Source of the DNA: Myripristis murdjan
Taxonomy: Eukaryota > Chordata > Actinopteri > Holocentriformes > Holocentridae
NCBI RefSeq assembly: GCF_902150065.1
Contig: NC_043990.1
Location: forward strand, 12,373,740-12,437,739
Length of the DNA: 64,000 nt
Direction of reading: 5' to 3'
The translations under genes and the position numbers were made by a program. This document shows, piece after piece, positions 47,001 through 58,082 of the stretch. How positions within the stretch are numbered: the stretch's first letter is position 1; each line of letters opens with the position of its first letter. The notes beneath the pieces were generated by a model. It was not told where the DNA came from. It saw only the letters and a program-made list of their open reading frames with translations, and ran no database searches.

Positions 47001-50000
47001 TGTGTCTCTGCAAGTTGAACCAAAGGCAGAAGTGGTTTCCGTGCTTTTCCAAGCCTCAGCCAAGCCACTGGGTAAGGGAATATAATTTAATAAGGACTCT
47101 TCTTTGACAAGGAAGCCCATATTTGGTGCATACTGTTAACATCACTGCTTTCATCTCACAGAGTTTTCAACCTCTATTTTTCTCACCCCTCCAGTGGGCC
47201 GAACCATGGATATAAGTATTGAATCTGGGACGACTGTGGTAATCACCAGAAACCCAGAGGAACCTGAATGCAACGTGTGCTCTGCTGATGGTCCAGATCC
47301 CACCTGCCACGCCACAGAACTGACGCTGACTAAAAGCCAAAACACCTCGCTGGAGTTCAGTTGCCCTAAGCCTCAGGATGTGTTTAGTGTGTACATCAAA
47401 AAGAAAATAGGTGAGGACAGTGGAAGTGATAGCCTAAAGGCAAAATGGACGTGTGGATTTCGTTCACCTGAACAACTTGTCAAAACTGTTTACCTGAAAG
47501 CTTGAATAAGACAGCAGAATATTTGGAGTAAACATCTTTGCTTCTCAACTAAGCCATTTATAATGTTGGTAATATGTAAATCTCCTTAAGACACTCCAGA
47601 GAAGAATGTCTATACATATGCCTGAAATTCAAACGTTTCTCATTTTTCTTTACCCAGAATGCACCAAGGATTCCTGCAACCCTGCTACAGGAGCAGTTCA
47701 GCCCGACCTCTTCAAGGACTTCAGAAGAACCCTAACATGGGACATGAGTGTACCACAAAAGACAGTGTTGTCTTTGGACTTTCCTGGTGATGGACTGAAG
47801 GAGATATCTGGACCAGACAAATGTCAAGATGGCTATCATTACTCACTGAGCACAACTAATAGTCAAGGAGAGGTCAAAAGTAAAGCATACTGCAAGGGTG
47901 GACTTGTGTCTCATCTGGATCTGCTTGGAAAGACCACAATGACTGTACAAGTCCCAAAGGAAGGAGAATTGGATTCAACTGCGTTCACTGTTAAAGCAGC
48001 ACCAAGAAGTAAGGGCCATTTGCTCTTTCACATTTCCTTTCTCACCAGAGAACCAGGACTGTTTGTTTTACAAAAAATATATATATATCTTTTTAATCTT
48101 TTAAAATGACACAAAATAGCTTTTTTGGCTTAACGTTTGTTAAATTTACCTGACATCATCCTGCTGGTATTCCTAGGCGAATTGGACTATACGTTGATTG
48201 AAGCCATATTTTTTTTACCCAGCTGGCAAGACAATGAACTCAAAAGAATTGTAACCCTTGATGTTTTGAATAATTTGTCAGTGTAATGTTAGATATAGCC
48301 TGTCATGGATGTCATGTCATCATACCAAGTAATGACCTGAATTTCATTTGAGGTTTCATCAGGCTGAGAAATCTTGCTTGCTGTAATGCCCTCTGATAAA
48401 TGTCTTGCTGTGCTGTCTTACTCTTCAGAGAGCAGAATGATGTCCGTGACTCCTGACCCTGACACCATCGTCACCATCAGCAGGCCTACAGCCGAGCCAG
48501 ATTGCACCATGTGTGTTGACAAGGAGCCCAATCAGAAATGCAGTCCAACATATTTTCAGCTGAGAGATGCCCGTAACACTTCAGTGGAGTTTAGCTGTCC
48601 TCAGCCTCAGGAGCTCTTCAGTGTGGAGATAAACAGAGAAATTGGTATGATGACGCTCTAAGTATTGTCTGTTGTCATGTCTTTTTTTTTTCATCTCTTC
48701 AAGATGATTTCAGGGGAACAGACTTTCTTAGCTTTGATAATTACTTATAGTAAATGAGTACTTGATAGGTTTTGCAGACTGATTCATGTTTCCTCTTTTG
48801 GCTTGTTTTTGTGCCCTAACAATACTGTTGATTGGATGCCCTGCCAACACAAACCTCAATCCAGAAACTAAATCACTTTGCTTAAATGGTCTTCTATCTC
48901 CACCTTTTTCAGACTGCACAGAGACCTCCTGTGCTGGTGACATTGTTCAGGCTGAGTCCTCCCTGTTCCCAGACTTCAACAGGACCTTCAGCTGGGATCT
49001 GAAGGTTCCCGCCACTCGGGCCTTCCGACTGGACTTTCCCGAACCAGGAATGCGACAGATTCCCAAAGGGGAGAACTGTCCGGACGAGCACACCTACACC
49101 ATTGTGACCTATCTGCGCAGTGGGCCAGCAATCATTGGCAAGTACTGCAAAGGCGGCACTGTGACGACCATTCAGGTGCGCTACAAGGGCCGTATGTTGC
49201 TTAACGTGCCAGGCGACAGGAAGTTGGAACCTTTGGATTTCAAACTCAGTGTCGGGCCGGAGACAGACAGTAAGTGTTGTTCAGTTATTTTGGAGAGATT
49301 ATCAAGGAAAATGAGCTCCTGTGAACAGTTTTCTCTTTCAGGTATTTCTACAGATGCCTAGAATTACTATAAGTGTTCTTTTGCATTTCCAATGAACCTC
49401 GATGACCTCCTTTGCATCACTCTCTCCATCTCCTGGCAGTGCTGGCCATCGTGAAAGTTAAGCTTCCACGAGGCGTATCAGAGACGGACTTTGTCACAGC
49501 CAACTATCCCGACAGTTTCCCTGATGACCAGCAGATGATGTGGAACTTCATCGTGCCCGGCATGCACAACTACACGGTGCGTTTTCGAGATCACACCGCT
49601 CCCGAATGCCTCAATAAGGAAGTGATGGTGAAGTACGAGAAAGAAGACAAGAAGGTGACCCAACTGACCCTGACGGACCCTCAGCCGGAGCACGGGCAGG
49701 GCAACGTCAACATGTCGCTGTTCAACTGTGAGACCAACAAGACACTACAGGGACTCACTCTGGCCTTCACAGTATCTGTGATGAGGAGTGGGCATCCAGG
49801 TATGTGGAGCAGCTCTCACTGACACCTCTTTTTTCATTTGATAACCATTTATGCATTCCATTCATTTTTTTTTTTAACAGAATCAAACCAGGCTTATTTA
49901 TTATTCTTAAGACAGATAGCCTGAAACTTGTGGAAATTTAAGAAATTTAATTGAGTGACTTCAAAGTTTTGTTGTTTTAGATATGCCAGCTGTTTGTTTA

Positions 50001-53000
50001 GATCTTTTCATGTCAAAAATTGGTAGAGGACCATTATTGCTTGTCTATACCCAGCTTGAGAAGCAGGTATTCAAAAAAAGGGCATATATTCAGTACAGGC
50101 AGCAACATTTTCTGTGGATGTAAACGTAAGTCAAGGTAACTGCATTAGTAATTCAGATTCCCGTTTTTATCACTTAAGAATTATCTCGGTGTTGTATTTC
50201 ATTCTCAGTTCTGTGCACAGTGGATCTAACCAAAAAGCAAGGAGTTTCCCTGCAGCTAGAGAAAGTGGGCGCTGATCCCTACTGTGAGATGAGCATCGAC
50301 TCTGTTGTTAAACAGAAGATTAATGTTGCCATGGGAACTAAAGCAAGCCTCTCCTTCCTTGACTGTCCAAATGAAGATGTACGTCTGACTGCCAGTAAAG
50401 ATATTGGTAAGACTTTTTGCATCATGCCAAGTCAAAGACATTAATTTCACCGAATAACGTTGAAACACTAAGATCTGTTTGCATTGGTATTATATGTATT
50501 AGGCATTCCAGCCTGAATGTGCACTTCATTGGAGAATGTCCATTGCCTTTGAAATCAATATAACCTCTCATGTCCTTGTGTGCCTTTTAATAACAGAGTG
50601 CCTAAATTTGAACTCATGCTCTGTGAGTGGGACTCTGCTCACTGTCCCCAAGCTGGATTCCTGCCTCCCGATGCCCCTCCATAGTTTCACCTGGCTCCTG
50701 AGCATCCCCGAGCATGGCACAGTGGATCTGGAGTCCCCCACAGGGTCTCTCCGACAGTCCCTGCCTGGCCAGGAGTGCAACGGGTCTGTTTCCTTGCACG
50801 TGGCTGAGAGTGATGGGTTTTCCATTGGAGATTTCTGCTCTAAAGGAATCATCCGCAAAGTCCAGGTGCACGCCAATGTTTCTGTCACAGCTACAGGCAT
50901 AGACTTCGCCAAGAAAAGAGGGCCCTTTCTCAATGTCTCCTTCAGTGAAGAGATTTCAGGTACCACCTTGATATTTTATCTTTACTGTATATGAGGTTAT
51001 TAAAGGAAATTTCAGCTTGATCTCTGATCCATACTGTTGAAAAAAAACAACAGCTATTGATGATTTGCATTGTGTTTATTCACCCATGACTTTGTCTGGT
51101 GGTGTTTTGTTTCTCTATTTTTTTTTTTTTTATTCCCATGAGCTGTCCAAGTGTTAAGGTATCTCAAATGCAGTTTGAGATACCTTAACACTGTTACTAA
51201 ACTCAAATGAGTTTAGTAACAGAAAAAGGTTTCAGCTATTGAAAACAAAAGCGCCAAACAATGTTTTTTGGTGTCAGTTCCTTAGAACCAAAGAGCAAGG
51301 GTTTCCTTTTAAACACACCATTTTGTGCTGATATTTACAAGGAAAGTCCATTGTAGAAGTGGCAGACATTCCAGTACCAGAGAAGATAATCAGTAGTAAC
51401 ACAGCTCTCACTTTTTCTCAACTGTAAAACCTCTTACTCCCCTGCTCATTTTTGGAAAGTGTTGGAAATCACTGATCAAAGGACAGGTAGATGATGTAGG
51501 TTTAGAGAGTGTATGCTAAAAAGGCATACCACAAAATTTCATTACAAAGTAACTCCTGTAATACCCTGTACACCAGATTTATGATGTGTAACAGTGTAAG
51601 AGTATGCTCACAAGAGGGCACTATGGTACCACGAACAGTGGAGACTTTTTTTAAATTTGCAGACCAGTGGTGATTACTCACACACAACACACTGATCCAT
51701 AATATTATTTGAATCCTTTTCAGATCGCATTATTTACAGGGTCACTCCTAAGATGTCTGATCCGGCATTACTGGCCACTCCCAACTGGCCTCAAGGTATG
51801 AAGCCTTCCACCACCGTTTCCTGGATTGTCACCCTGTCGAACCGATACCGGGCGGCCGTGCAGTTTCTCAACGTCAGCCAGCCCAAATGTGGCAAGAGCC
51901 ACACGGGCATCAAGGTCCAGACGCTGGGGTCTAAGGAGGAGATGTTCAGCCGCAGGGAGGACGAGAAAAAAGAGGGCGAGTTAACCGTGCCAGAGAGCTT
52001 CTACCTCAACATGTCCAACTGTTTACCAGAAGAGGGACACTTTGGAGCAGTGACTAAAGTCGTTTTAGAGAAGAAGACTAGTAAGCAAACACCCCTCTGT
52101 GCACAAAATATCTTAAATACGTATTTCAGTATGATCAAAAAAGTATGTCTTCTAAGGTAAGCATATGATGAAGTGCCCCTTTTATTGTTATTTTTGCCTT
52201 TATAGATCTGCTAGCCATCGCCCTTGGAATTGCTGGAGCTCTTCTTTTTGTTCTCGCAGTGTTGGCTGTTGTATGCTACGTCACAAAGTGAGTATACATG
52301 TAACATCACCCATAACTGCAGTGTCTTGCTTCCTTGGACGGGATTGATTCTGTCATTATAGTAAATCTTTATCATAGTATCTGTTATGCCTGTCAGCGGC
52401 TGTTTCTCTCTGTTGTAGTGTACTAGTGAGATATATGTTGCTCCTCAAGTGGCCTTTGATGACTCCTATCTGTTATCGTTACGCTCACAGACAGCGTCTT
52501 TTGTATTGTGTGTTGTCTCCTTGCCTGAGTAATGGTGTCTTGTCTTCATTTGTCAAACAGGAAAAAGAAGAAAGGACAGATGAAAACAGAATCATCCATC
52601 TATATCACCAAAGGGAACATCTTCCGCCCGGGCGACAGGCACTTCTCCAAAGCGCGGTCTGACAATGACTCCCACGTCTACGCCTCAATAGACGAGACGA
52701 TGGTGTACGGGCACCTGCTGCCTGACTCCAGCTATGCCGACAGCATGGAGGACCGTTTCAATGGAATGCAGGTGGACTCCTACCAGACTTTCACCGGGCC
52801 CAGCGACAGAGGACTCCCTGTCATAGTGGAGCCAGACGCAGACCCCGACAAGGACCAGTACAAGGCATTCCTGGAGCCCTCAGAGACCTTCATCCCGTCC
52901 CGACCCCGCACCCCCATCGACCGTCAGGACAGCCTCGGCTTCCAGGACCGCAGGATGGTGGACAATGAATTATACACGTTCAAGAGCACAGGGGAAATAA

Positions 53001-53056
53001 ACACTATTCGCCTCTCGGGTGTAGACCTGGAACCAGAGCCACCGGTTGATGAATGA
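44047..53056 (+). CDS. cdcp1: CUB domain-containing protein 1, expanded form
   Basis: Thirteen exons give 1212 residues (human about 836): 44047-44113, 45941-46165, 46721-47071, 47195-47410, 47658-48008, 48429-48644, 48913-49269, 49440-49799, 50209-50406, 50597-50959, 51724-52080, 52206-52287, 52561-53056. Exon 1 is a signal peptide (LGLFLSLLSLSG). The ectodomain alternates a ~72-residue exon type (A) and a ~118-residue type (B) with CUB-like exons (C), in the order A-B-A-B-A-B-C-A-B-C. Type B exons share FRRTFVWD- or FNRTFSWD-like cores and a YC(R/K)GG motif. Many N-glycosylation sites are present. The membrane segment LLAIALGIAGALLFVLAVLA is followed by KKKKKG. The tail keeps DNDSHVYASI, ETMVYGHLLPDSS and VDSYQTFTG, matching the Src and PKC-delta-docking tyrosines of human CDCP1. 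All ectodomain introns are phase 1. Confidence 0.93.
51151..51220. repeat. two adjacent perfect hairpins in a cdcp1 intron
   Basis: Hairpin 1: 18-bp arms 51151-51168 and 51174-51191 (GTGTTAAGGTATCTCAAA and its complement), with loop TGCAG. Hairpin 2 starts two bases later: 12-bp arms 51193-51204 and 51209-51220 (GTTACTAAACTC), with loop AAAT. Both are perfect. Confidence 0.9.
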
Positions 53057-53495
53057 GGAATGACTCACAGTACTGTGACTGTGTGATGGACTGCTGTTAC
53101 TCAAGTCTCACTGCAGCTCTCAGCATGGGGAACTGAGACTTAACTGTGCCTAAATTACACTCAGGGAATCTGGGTTCGGTCGGCTCGTGAATGTGATGTG
53201 GATGTTTGATGTCAGCCGGACAGTGGAGTGACAATGGAGTCATTTCTCAAGCTTCTACAATAGAGGCTTTGATCTTGTTAATACTTGATTTTATCTCATT
53301 TAATTAAATGTGTGTGACGTGGATTCATGAGCAAGGACACTGGGAAAAATATGCAAGTAGTTCTGCTCCTTTTTTTTTTTTAAGGTGTTTTTAAAAGTGG
53401 TTCTCATGTTGTTTATTATCGAGTATTTTTAAAGACCCAGATCACGTCATCTGTGTTTTTTTTTGTCTCTGTACATACAGTTTACCAGTTTTTAC

Positions 53496-53501
53496 AATAA
53501 A
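53496..53501 (+). promoter_or_regulatory. poly(A) signal of cdcp1
   Basis: AATAAA lies 440 bp past the stop codon and gives a 3' UTR of about 53057-53520. Confidence 0.7.
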
Positions 53502-53520
53502 TTCTGTCAAACTTGGTTTG

Positions 53521-54106
53521 GTGGGGAAAAATGTTTACTCTGAGATAATCACTGTCATCACACACTGGGCAGTGACTTTTTTTTTTTTCGCCTCTGGGCT
53601 AAAACACTGACCTTATGAATTCTGGATGGTGACTCCAGTTTCAACCACAGGAACTCTAGCCATGAAAAACAGGAGGGTGTGGCAGAGCTGCAGACTTCAC
53701 AGGGTTAGCCATTGTTTACCATATGGAGAAAACAACCCAGGTAATAGTGGAGCCTTCCTACTAGCAGCACATTTATTTATATGCAGTAATTTCAAAGTTT
53801 TTTTTTTTTTTTTTTTTTTTTGGCTTCAGTTTTATCCCCCTTTTTGACCAGTGATGGTGTTTCATGAAACGAGAAGTGATTGAATACAACAGGATTTTCA
53901 TGTTTTATTAGTATTAGTTTTTCAGGTTATACCAGGCTAGACATGTCAAAATAAGAGACTGCAAGACTAGCAATCTGAAATAATCTGCCCGAGTGATGCA
54001 GCAGATTTGGTTGAGTTTTTAAAATCCAATGTCACATATTGTTTTGTTTCTGTGTAGGTCTTGATGTCAAAGCACAGCAATTTTCTTAAAAGGACTTCAT
54101 TTAAAC
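53521..54106. other. spacer after cdcp1
   Basis: This is A/T-rich with a T run at 53798-53821. No gene is seen. Confidence 0.5.
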
Positions 54107-54556
54107 CAGTGTTTCTCAAGAGTGCAGGTGCCAGCACCTTTTATTGCAGTGATAGTCAGCCAATCCAATATCCAGGTACCTGATATTGTTGGAAAAATTA
54201 ACATACTGTGTTTTTTATGAGGCCTGCAGTAAATAGGCTATTTTGCAGTGAAAAGAACACAGAGGTTACTGGTGCTTTTGGAAGTGATCCTGTCCCACAA
54301 TCCCTTGCCTTTTCTTGCCTAAACTATGTTCTCTCTTGGTTTATTGTGACCACAGGGAATGCTATGTACAAAAAATAAAACAGTTGGAGGACCATTCAGC
54401 CATGTGTTTGAACCTTAAAAACCTACAGATACAATCCACTCAAGTAAATCGAATATCCCCAGACCCCATTTGGTACACAAAACAACTTTGTATGTTACTG
54501 TCTGAGACTTCAAGATCAGATCCAGGTCCCAAGGTAAAACTAGTTGAGAACCACTG
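54107..54556. mobile_element. hAT-like non-autonomous element
   Basis: The ends are CAGTGTTTCTCAAGAGTGCA and AGTTGAGAACCACTG, the usual vertebrate hAT inverted repeats. It is 450 bp with no transposase frame. The flanks (TTTAAAC, GTTTACA) do not form a clean 8-bp duplication, so it is probably old. It lies between the convergent 3' ends of cdcp1 and clec3b. Confidence 0.7.
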
Positions 54557-54660
54557 GTTTACAAACTCCTTTTAGGATACCAGGGAAAGTGGCATTGCAG
54601 AAAGAATACACAACACAAAGCAGCTATAACCATGCGCCAAGTCTGTGATTAGATATGTGC

Positions 54661-56357
54661 TCAGACAATATTGAACTGGCAGACGGAGGGCTTTTCCTCA
54701 CGACAGTTCTCATCAAACCACTTCCCACCGGAGGATGCAGACATCACGGCACAGTTCTGGGACTGGCCGCCGTCTGGCTGAGGGGACCGGTAGTTGGACG
54801 TGTCCCAGTTCTTGTAGGTAACGCTTAACCCAGTCTGGTCTATCCACTTGCCCTCGGTTGCCATGTCGTTGACGCCCAGCCAAACCTTCTCATCTGGGCC
54901 GATGCTCTTTCGGACGTAGTCGCTGAGCTCTTTGTTCTCATCAGCGGATGAAGGTGCGCTGAGGATGCCACCCATGGCGTTGCAGTCTTCGCTGGCTGTG
55001 TGGTAGCGCTTCTTCAAAGGTTCAGCCAAGAAACACTTGCCATGGATCTTAATGCCTTTCAAACAGACTGAAGAGAAAACACAGAGAAACGATGGTTACA
55101 ATGTTGACTCACAGTGAAAATCATCTTTATTGGATTTCTTTTAAAGATTATGCAAGTGTTATTTGATCCTGAAGCCCCTTTCCTTGATAATGACATGAAT
55201 AATAGAGCCAAGATATGAGCTCACTGCTCTGATAATAATCAAGGAAACTAAATACAAGTGTTTTAAGTCTGTACTGGAAAGATTTGTGGATTTGGAGAAC
55301 AACTGGAGATCATTTTGTGTTCTGGGTAAGAGGTCAGATGAGTTTGCCATGTGTTCACCACATTAATGCTGTATCAAAGACGACATATGTATCCCATCTG
55401 TGTTCATTTATATCTGAGACACTTTGTCTCAGACTACAACCTGCAACTTGCATCCAACTTGTGTCCTGAACAGCGTAGCACGTGTTGCACTGTCAAAAAT
55501 CAGTAACACCCAAATAATGTGCCTGTCCCTCTACATATGGAAATCATAGTGAGATGAATCGTAACTGCCATTGTTACCAATGTGATAGTATTATTCATTA
55601 TGTTATCCTCCTCCACAGGGACAGCAGAGGGCTTCAGCTACAGAGCAGCATGCCTGCGTCAGGAAGGGGTTGCTGCTCAAGGGCACTTCAGCAGGGCAAA
55701 TGCTCAGTGACACAAGGGTTTGAACCTGGGGGTCCTGAGCAACCCTTGTAGCCCCAACTGATTATGTCAGCTATGACACAGGTCTGAACCCTAACAGCAT
55801 CATCTTAATATCATATCTTCTTAGTTATAGGATGTTAATCTAGCTAATCTAGATTTTTTGTTTTGTTTGCCTGGTTATGAACATAAGAAGTCAGTTTACC
55901 TGTCTGCAAGGCCTGCTGTTCCTTCAGCAGGTTGAGCTCCATAACGATGTTATCAATCTGTTTCTGCAGCTCCTCGACGGCAGCATCCTTACCCACATCT
56001 GTTGTCCACCAAAGAAAATTTTTTCAGACAGTATAGGATGCAGTGGAAACTGGTGCATGCTCGCTGATGCAGGTGCATCACAAATTTATTGGGACAAAAT
56101 TCAATTCAAAGAGCTTCAGATACATAGTTAATTAGGAAACCTGTGCTGTTTGAAGGAAACTTAAGTAGTAACAATATTGCAAATACATTTGTTTTAATGT
56201 ATTAAAATAACATTATTTAAGTAATTCTGTGGTGGTCTCTATCAGATGTGTGCCACCCACCTTTTTTCACGGGCTTCCTCCTTGGTGAACTCTGTTGAAA
56301 TGAGCAATTCACCAGTAGTAGCACTCCCAGCAGCAGACAAACTCCTTTGAACTCCAT
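54661..56357 (-). CDS. clec3b: tetranectin (C-type lectin domain family 3 member B)
   Basis: Three exons give 200 residues (human 202): 56261-56357, 55900-55998, 54661-55067, GT-AG, in phase. Tetranectin is a secreted trimer that binds plasminogen kringle 4 and calcium. The N-terminus EFKGVCLLLGVLLLVNCSFQ is a signal peptide, followed by a lysine-rich stretch (RRKPVKK). Exon 2 is the trimerising coiled coil (VEELQKQIDNIVMELNLLKE). Exon 3 is the C-type lectin domain: GKCFLAEPLKKRYHTASEDC, VWLGVNDMATEGKWID, QPDGGQSQNCAVMS (the tetranectin-type QPD calcium motif) and GGKWFDENCREEKPSVCQF. Cysteines for the three disulfides are present. The gene converges on cdcp1, as in mammals where the two are neighbours. 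Confidence 0.96.
55600..55750 (-). repeat. degenerate SINE-like or retroelement 3' repeat
   Basis: GCTGCTCAAGGGCACTTCAG followed by GGTTTGAACCTGGGGGTCC is the sort of sequence found in fish tRNA-derived or shared 3' repeats. A similar stretch (TTGCTCAAGGACACTT) lies at 63497-63512. Ends are not defined. Confidence 0.35.
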
Positions 56358-58040
56358 GGTTAGACTTGTTGAATGAGACTGCCCCAACGTGGATACTGGC
56401 AATTTATTTGCCCCCCTCCCTCCCTCCCTCCCTCCCTCTCTCTCTCTGTCTTATTCTCACACCCTCCCTCTCATCTCTCACAGCAGGGGAAAATGCTGCA
56501 GCCCAAAACTGACGTTTGAAGGAACAACAGTCCAACCACAGGAGCCTCAAAAGATGCTGTGTGTCTCATCTGGCTTCAGACATGGCACGTGGAAAGGCAG
56601 CGCTAACCAGAAGCAGGCATGAAAAGCAGGTGTAGACTGTCAGCCAGGGTGGGACGGCCTGCACTTCCCCTTTTATGACGACCTTTTTCTGTATGGTCTG
56701 TTTCTTCAAAGTGGATGGAAAATAAATAAATAAACAAACACTGACTCGTCCCTTTTATGCAAGCCTAAATAACTTAATGGTTACGACATGTTTCCTGGCT
56801 AATAAAACTATTTTAATGGTATTACCCTTTTAATTCCTCAAACTTGTCTGAGAGTTTTTTTGCAAGGCACACTGTGGAGCTAGACAGTCGATTATAGTGG
56901 AAATATTTTGAGAATACTGATTTGTTTGGCAGCGGTGGGCCAGAGCAGCACAAATCCATTAATCACAGCCTCCCAAGCCTTACTTCCTTTCAGTTTAGAG
57001 TACCTGCATACTTTTTTTTTTTTTAAACAAAATACACTCCCTTTTAGATTTTAAACTTTGTTTCATATAATAAATCATTTAATAAGTCTGCCTAATTCAA
57101 GATTGTTCATTTCAAAACCTGCAGTGAGAGAAGAGACCAGAGACGGCAGTTTGTTTTGGACCTGCCTGCGCTCAGCCAGCACACACCCTGCGCGTCTGAG
57201 GGAGGAGTGGAAATGATCCAGTGTCACATCTGGACTTTCAGCAAGCCCTTCAACTTCACACAATCCTGTCCTGACACGTGGCAAGGACAAAGGGACGCAG
57301 ACTGACTAGCCACACCCGTGCATTTCTGTTGTGACAATATAAAGCTGTCAAAATAAAATGCATTTTTGGATTTTTTTTCCCCTTAACACAAATGAACTAA
57401 AGCTTGGCTTGGCTGGAACAAAGCCACCAGAATATTTAGGCTTTGGCTTTAAGTGGAGTAACTTACCTACAGTATGTGGAACACACTGTTCACAAACATC
57501 ACTTGATGGACTGAATGGACACGTTCTTTGAGTAAACAAAGTCCCACTGTAATAACATCCCCAGTATACTGCCGGACCACAAAGTATTACACATGGAAGA
57601 GGCACAGGGAAAGGAAAAGACAGAATATTTGCCCAGGATCTCTATGCATCTTAGTTTAGACTTTCAAAATAAACTACGTCATTGTCTTTGTCTGAAGCAT
57701 GCTCGATTACACTGACACCCGTCATCAAATCTAATTATTGATTATTAGAAGAACATCCTCTCCAAAGGTTTATTTATTTTGAATTGGATTCAAAAATGAC
57801 TCTGCATTACTGCTCCAACAAAAAATAAACACAACAAGCTGTCATCACTAAAAAGTTGAGTGCAAATACTGATTGGAGTGAAATTAGATTTTGCATTTGC
57901 ACATTCTCATATTTAAAAAAAATGCAGTCAAGTTTACAGTCGCATTTGGTATTCATTAAAACACTAATGGCAAATAAAATGCACTTAAGTTTCATCAAAG
58001 AAAGACAAACACGAGCAAGAACTGTACAAATAAAAAAAAA
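56358..58040. other. clec3b promoter side and spacer to exosc7
   Basis: A (CCCT)n run at 56410-56439 lies 50-80 bp upstream of the clec3b start. The rest is A/T-rich. TATAAAG at 57337-57343 has no gene attached that I can see. No coding region is recognised. Confidence 0.5.
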
Positions 58041-58046
58041 TTTATT
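58041..58046 (-). promoter_or_regulatory. poly(A) signal of exosc7
   Basis: TTTATT on plus (AATAAA on minus) lies 37 bp beyond the stop at 58083, a very short 3' UTR. Confidence 0.65.
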
Positions 58047-58082
58047 ACAAAATTAGACATGAACATACACAGACGACTGATC

